Of a stretch of DNA of 8,398 nucleotides, positions 6,890-8,398 are shown in pieces. This DNA comes from an uncultured Eubacteriales bacterium (GTDB lineage: Bacteria; Bacillota; Clostridia; Lachnospirales; Lachnospiraceae). The notes beneath the pieces are model-generated. The model was not told the origin of the DNA. It made no database searches and saw only the letters and a program-made list of their open reading frames with translations. The translations under genes and the position numbers were made by a program. The stretch lies in NCBI GenBank assembly GCA_900313855.1, contig OMSZ01000225.1:1-8398 (forward strand), given 5' to 3'. How positions within the stretch are numbered: the stretch's first letter is position 1; every line of letters starts with the position of its first letter.

Positions 6890-6898
6890 ATTATACCA
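6890..6898 (-). promoter_or_regulatory. Candidate extended -10 promoter (TGGTATAAT) for cheB and downstream genes
   Basis: The minus strand has a perfect TATAAT preceded by TG-n, the extended -10 form used by the housekeeping sigma factor. No good -35 hexamer is seen at 16-18 nt, which extended -10 promoters can tolerate. Transcription would start near 6883, leaving a leader of about 24 nt with a good RBS. It lies in the only gap over 40 nt in the window. AT-rich gaps do give chance TATAAT matches, so this remains a candidate. Confidence 0.5.
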
Positions 6899-6907
6899 AA
6901 GTCACTC

Positions 6908-6921
6908 TGCACATAAGTGCA
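6908..6921 (-). promoter_or_regulatory. Perfect inverted repeat TGCAC-N4-GTGCA upstream of cheB, possible operator
   Basis: The minus strand reads TGCACTTATGTGCA, two 5-base arms around a 4-base centre. It ends 10 nt upstream of an extended -10 candidate, so it covers the -35 region, where a DNA-binding regulator could act. A small hairpin in the RNA is possible, but the stem is short and no T-run follows, so a terminator is unlikely. Function is inferred from position only. Confidence 0.35.
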
Positions 6922-6951
6922 TAGTAACATTTAATTCAAAAATAAATGTAT

Positions 6952-7683
6952 TTATTTCATTCCGCTTTCTTTAACACGCATTTTTCTCTGGGTATCGAAT
7001 ATGTAACGTATTATCATTTCCCTGATATTGCGATCCATTCTGAAAAACTTGATCCTCTGATCATAAATAGCCGGATTGTTCTCGCTTCTTTCCGAACGCA
7101 GTATATGAGCATATGCATATACTACTACCGGGTCCGTATCTAAGACAAATTCAAACCTTACCTGGATCAAAGAATCCTTTTCCTCATGGAAACCGGAAAC
7201 AAATCTTATTCCTCCTCCGGAAAGGTCTAACATAACCCCGTTCTTAAAATCTTCTTCTGCCAGTTCTTTGGTATATTCACGTCCCTTTTCAATCTCCGAA
7301 CGTTCTACTTCATCTAAAACCCTGTACTTTAACGGAGATCTGCAGTTCAATCTGAAATATTCCCGTCTCTGTATCTTCTTAAGCTCTGTTAACTGTTTCA
7401 ATGAAAGCAGAAACAGATAGTCCTTCTTATATCTACCGCTTACAACCATTTTACAGTTAAGCAATCCTGACTTTGTGTAAAAGGTTACATCATATTCATC
7501 GCCAACCGTAAGTGGTATAACCTTCCCTTCGGAAACCGGCATTGCCACTAAAGCATCACCGTTATCCGCTTCATCAAGAACCTGACTGACATATACGGGA
7601 ATAACTCTGTCCGGATCAGCCGATATACGTTTTTCAATTTTCTTGAGATCTAATTTGTCTCCGATTGTAATACGACTATCCAT
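6952..7683 (-). CDS. YcgR-like PilZ domain protein, c-di-GMP receptor / flagellar brake candidate
   Basis: This 243-residue protein has an N-terminal YcgR/PilZN-like beta domain (about residues 5-100) and a C-terminal PilZ domain (about 103-235). Both c-di-GMP contact motifs are present: RREYFR at about 106-111, which supplies the RxxxR arginines, and DLSGGGIRF at about 153-161, the (D/N)xSxxG motif. No signal peptide or membrane helix is visible, so it should be cytoplasmic. In the YcgR family, c-di-GMP binding lets the protein act on the flagellar motor or stator and slow swimming; that role here is inferred. The frame could start at GTG 7695, but ATG 7683 has a GGGGTG Shine-Dalgarno 4 nt upstream, while the GTG falls inside that same G-rich stretch, so ATG is chosen. 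It sits between flhG and cheB, a position where B. subtilis has no such gene. A 92-nt gap follows. Confidence 0.9.
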   Translation of the reverse strand: MDSRITIGDKLDLKKIEKRISADPDRVIPVYVSQVLDEADNGDALVAMPVSEGKVIPLTVGDEYDVTFYTKSGLLNCKMVVSGRYKKDYLFLLSLKQLTELKKIQRREYFRLNCRSPLKYRVLDEVERSEIEKGREYTKELAEEDFKNGVMLDLSGGGIRFVSGFHEEKDSLIQVRFEFVLDTDPVVVYAYAHILRSERSENNPAIYDQRIKFFRMDRNIREMIIRYIFDTQRKMRVKESGMK

Positions 7684-7687
7684 ACTA

Positions 7688-7693
7688 CACCCC
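7688..7693 (-). promoter_or_regulatory. Ribosome binding site of the PilZ gene (GGGGTG)
   Basis: GGGGTG lies 4 nt before ATG 7683 and just after the flhG stop codon. It pairs with the 16S anti-Shine-Dalgarno if the central G pairs with U as a wobble. It decides against the upstream GTG start at 7695. Confidence 0.6.
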
Positions 7694-7695
7694 AC

Positions 7696-8398
7696 TTACA
7701 TACTTTTCTTTTTGCTCTTGATAAAATTAAGCAATACCTTTGCTATACCTTCCGGTTTTTCCTCGTCAACAGGCAGATTAAGGAGCCTGTTACATATATT
7801 TCTTATGTGAAATGCCGGCTCACTGTCAGGAGCCGTAAGAGAAATCGGTTTCTGTTCAATAACCGCATTTACTATTCGCTTATCATCTGGAATATAACCA
7901 AGATAATCCAACTGTATGTTCAAAAACTTTGATACAACGATGCTTATCTTATCATATATCTCCTGACCTTCATCTTTACTTGAAACTCTGTTTGTAACAA
8001 CTCTGATGGATTTCTGCTCTCTGACAAATTCTTTCTTCCTGTTAACTGCTTTAAGAAGAGAATACGAATCTGTTATAGATGTCGTTTCTGGTGTCACAAC
8101 TAACAAAACCTCCGGCGAGCTTAACACAAACTCTATTACCGAATCGGCAATTCCTGCGCCTGTATCAATTATTACAATATCATAAAGACTGTCAAGCTTA
8201 ACCAATTTCGCAATGAGTTTCTTGAGTTTATCCTTATCTAGATTAACGAGATCCTGAACGCCCGAACCTCCGGATATAAAACCAATACCCATAGGTCCTT
8301 CGGTTATTATCTCTTCAATTGCTTTATTATCGAAAATAAGGTCTGCTAAATTATATATCGGACGAATGCCCAGCATAACTTCAACATTAGCAAGACCA
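7696..8398 (-). CDS. flhG: FlhG (YlxH/FleN), MinD-like ATPase controlling flagellar number and placement, 5'-truncated by the window edge
   Basis: The visible part is the last 233 residues; the reading frame is open to position 8398 with no start, so the N-terminus with the Walker A P-loop lies outside the window. The first visible residues, GLANVEVMLG, match the segment that follows the switch aspartate in FlhG/MinD proteins. A Walker B-like strand, YDIVIIDTGAGI, and a following VVTPETTSITDSYSLLKAV segment are typical of the family. The end, LLNFIKSKKKSM, is a basic, partly hydrophobic tail that could serve as a membrane-targeting helix like that of MinD (inference). FlhG normally acts with the SRP-like GTPase FlhF, whose gene usually lies just upstream. 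Family length is near 300 residues, so about 60 are missing. It ends in TAA, 12 nt before the PilZ gene, and is probably co-transcribed with it. Confidence 0.93.
   Translation of the reverse strand, partial: GLANVEVMLGIRPIYNLADLIFDNKAIEEIITEGPMGIGFISGGSGVQDLVNLDKDKLKKLIAKLVKLDSLYDIVIIDTGAGIADSVIEFVLSSPEVLLVVTPETTSITDSYSLLKAVNRKKEFVREQKSIRVVTNRVSSKDEGQEIYDKISIVVSKFLNIQLDYLGYIPDDKRIVNAVIEQKPISLTAPDSEPAFHIRNICNRLLNLPVDEEKPEGIAKVLLNFIKSKKKSM

Larger units (their letters stand above)
1..8398 (-). other. Downstream half of a fla/che operon, all genes co-directional
   Basis: All ten genes run on the minus strand. Gaps are 12 nt (flhG-PilZ), 92 nt (PilZ-cheB), 1 nt (cheB-cheA), 13 nt (cheA-cheW), 9 nt (cheW-cheC), 28 nt (cheC-cheD), 11 nt (cheD to the 97-residue gene), 37 nt (to fliA) and 23 nt (to fapA). 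No convincing intrinsic terminator is seen, so a long polycistronic transcript is likely, with a possible extra entry point before cheB. Confidence 0.8.

Noticed and set aside
6928..6948. CATTTA/TAAATG inverted repeat after the PilZ gene as an intrinsic terminator
   Set aside because: The stem is six pairs, nearly all A-T, with a 9-nt loop and no T-run after the right arm, so it would not terminate efficiently.
6860..6951. Possible remnant of a CheB receiver domain upstream of cheB
   Set aside because: The gap is only 92 nt, AT-rich and contains a promoter-like element; no receiver-like motif (acidic pair, phospho-Asp, Lys) can be read in it.
7619..7626. GCCGATAT on the plus strand resembling a sigma-28 -10 element
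   Set aside because: It lies antisense inside the PilZ gene, the sequence 15 nt upstream is AATA rather than TAAA, and no plus-strand gene follows.
7684..7695. GTG start at 7695 for the PilZ gene
   Set aside because: The GTG is next to the flhG stop and inside the G-rich RBS that serves ATG 7683, so the downstream ATG is the better start.

Overview
All genes in this window lie on the minus strand and form the downstream half of a flagellar/chemotaxis (fla/che) operon from a low-GC Gram-positive bacterium. The order flhG, cheB, cheA, cheW, cheC, cheD, fliA follows the Bacillus subtilis fla/che operon. Together with the CheC/CheD pair, a PilZ gene after flhG and a DUF342 (FapA-type) gene after the sigma factor, this points to Firmicutes, class Clostridia. 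Lachnospiraceae (motile Roseburia, Eubacterium or Butyrivibrio relatives) is my best guess from gene content and codon style; the genus cannot be fixed by eye.

Layout in the direction of transcription (high to low coordinates): the C-terminal 233 residues of FlhG (8398-7696, 5' end outside the window); a YcgR-like PilZ c-di-GMP receptor (7683-6952); a 92-nt gap with an extended -10 promoter candidate and two inverted repeats; a CheB made of the methylesterase domain only (6859-6263); CheA histidine kinase with P1-P5 (6261-4168); CheW (4154-3705); CheC phosphatase with both active sites (3695-3078); CheD deamidase (3049-2564); an unrecognised 97-residue protein with two membrane helices and a charged coil (2552-2259); the flagellar sigma factor FliA/SigD (2221-1454); and the first 476 residues of a FapA/DUF342 protein that runs off the left edge (1430-1). 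Apart from the 92-nt gap, neighbouring genes are 1 to 37 nt apart and several stop codons overlap the next ribosome binding site.

How they work together: FlhG sets flagellar number and placement. The PilZ protein links c-di-GMP level to motility. CheA and CheW form the receptor-coupled kinase core. CheB and CheD modify receptors, CheC dephosphorylates CheY-P and partners CheD, and FliA transcribes late flagellar and chemotaxis genes. CheY, CheR, receptors and FlgM are not in this window.

Most unusual points: CheB lacks the receiver domain that normally lets CheA control it; the only long gap of the operon, directly before this CheB, carries a promoter candidate with a palindrome; and an unannotated membrane/coiled-coil protein sits next to fliA. 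I see no RNA gene, mobile element, CRISPR array or gene-free stretch over 300 bases. I do not see a clearly new multi-gene system.
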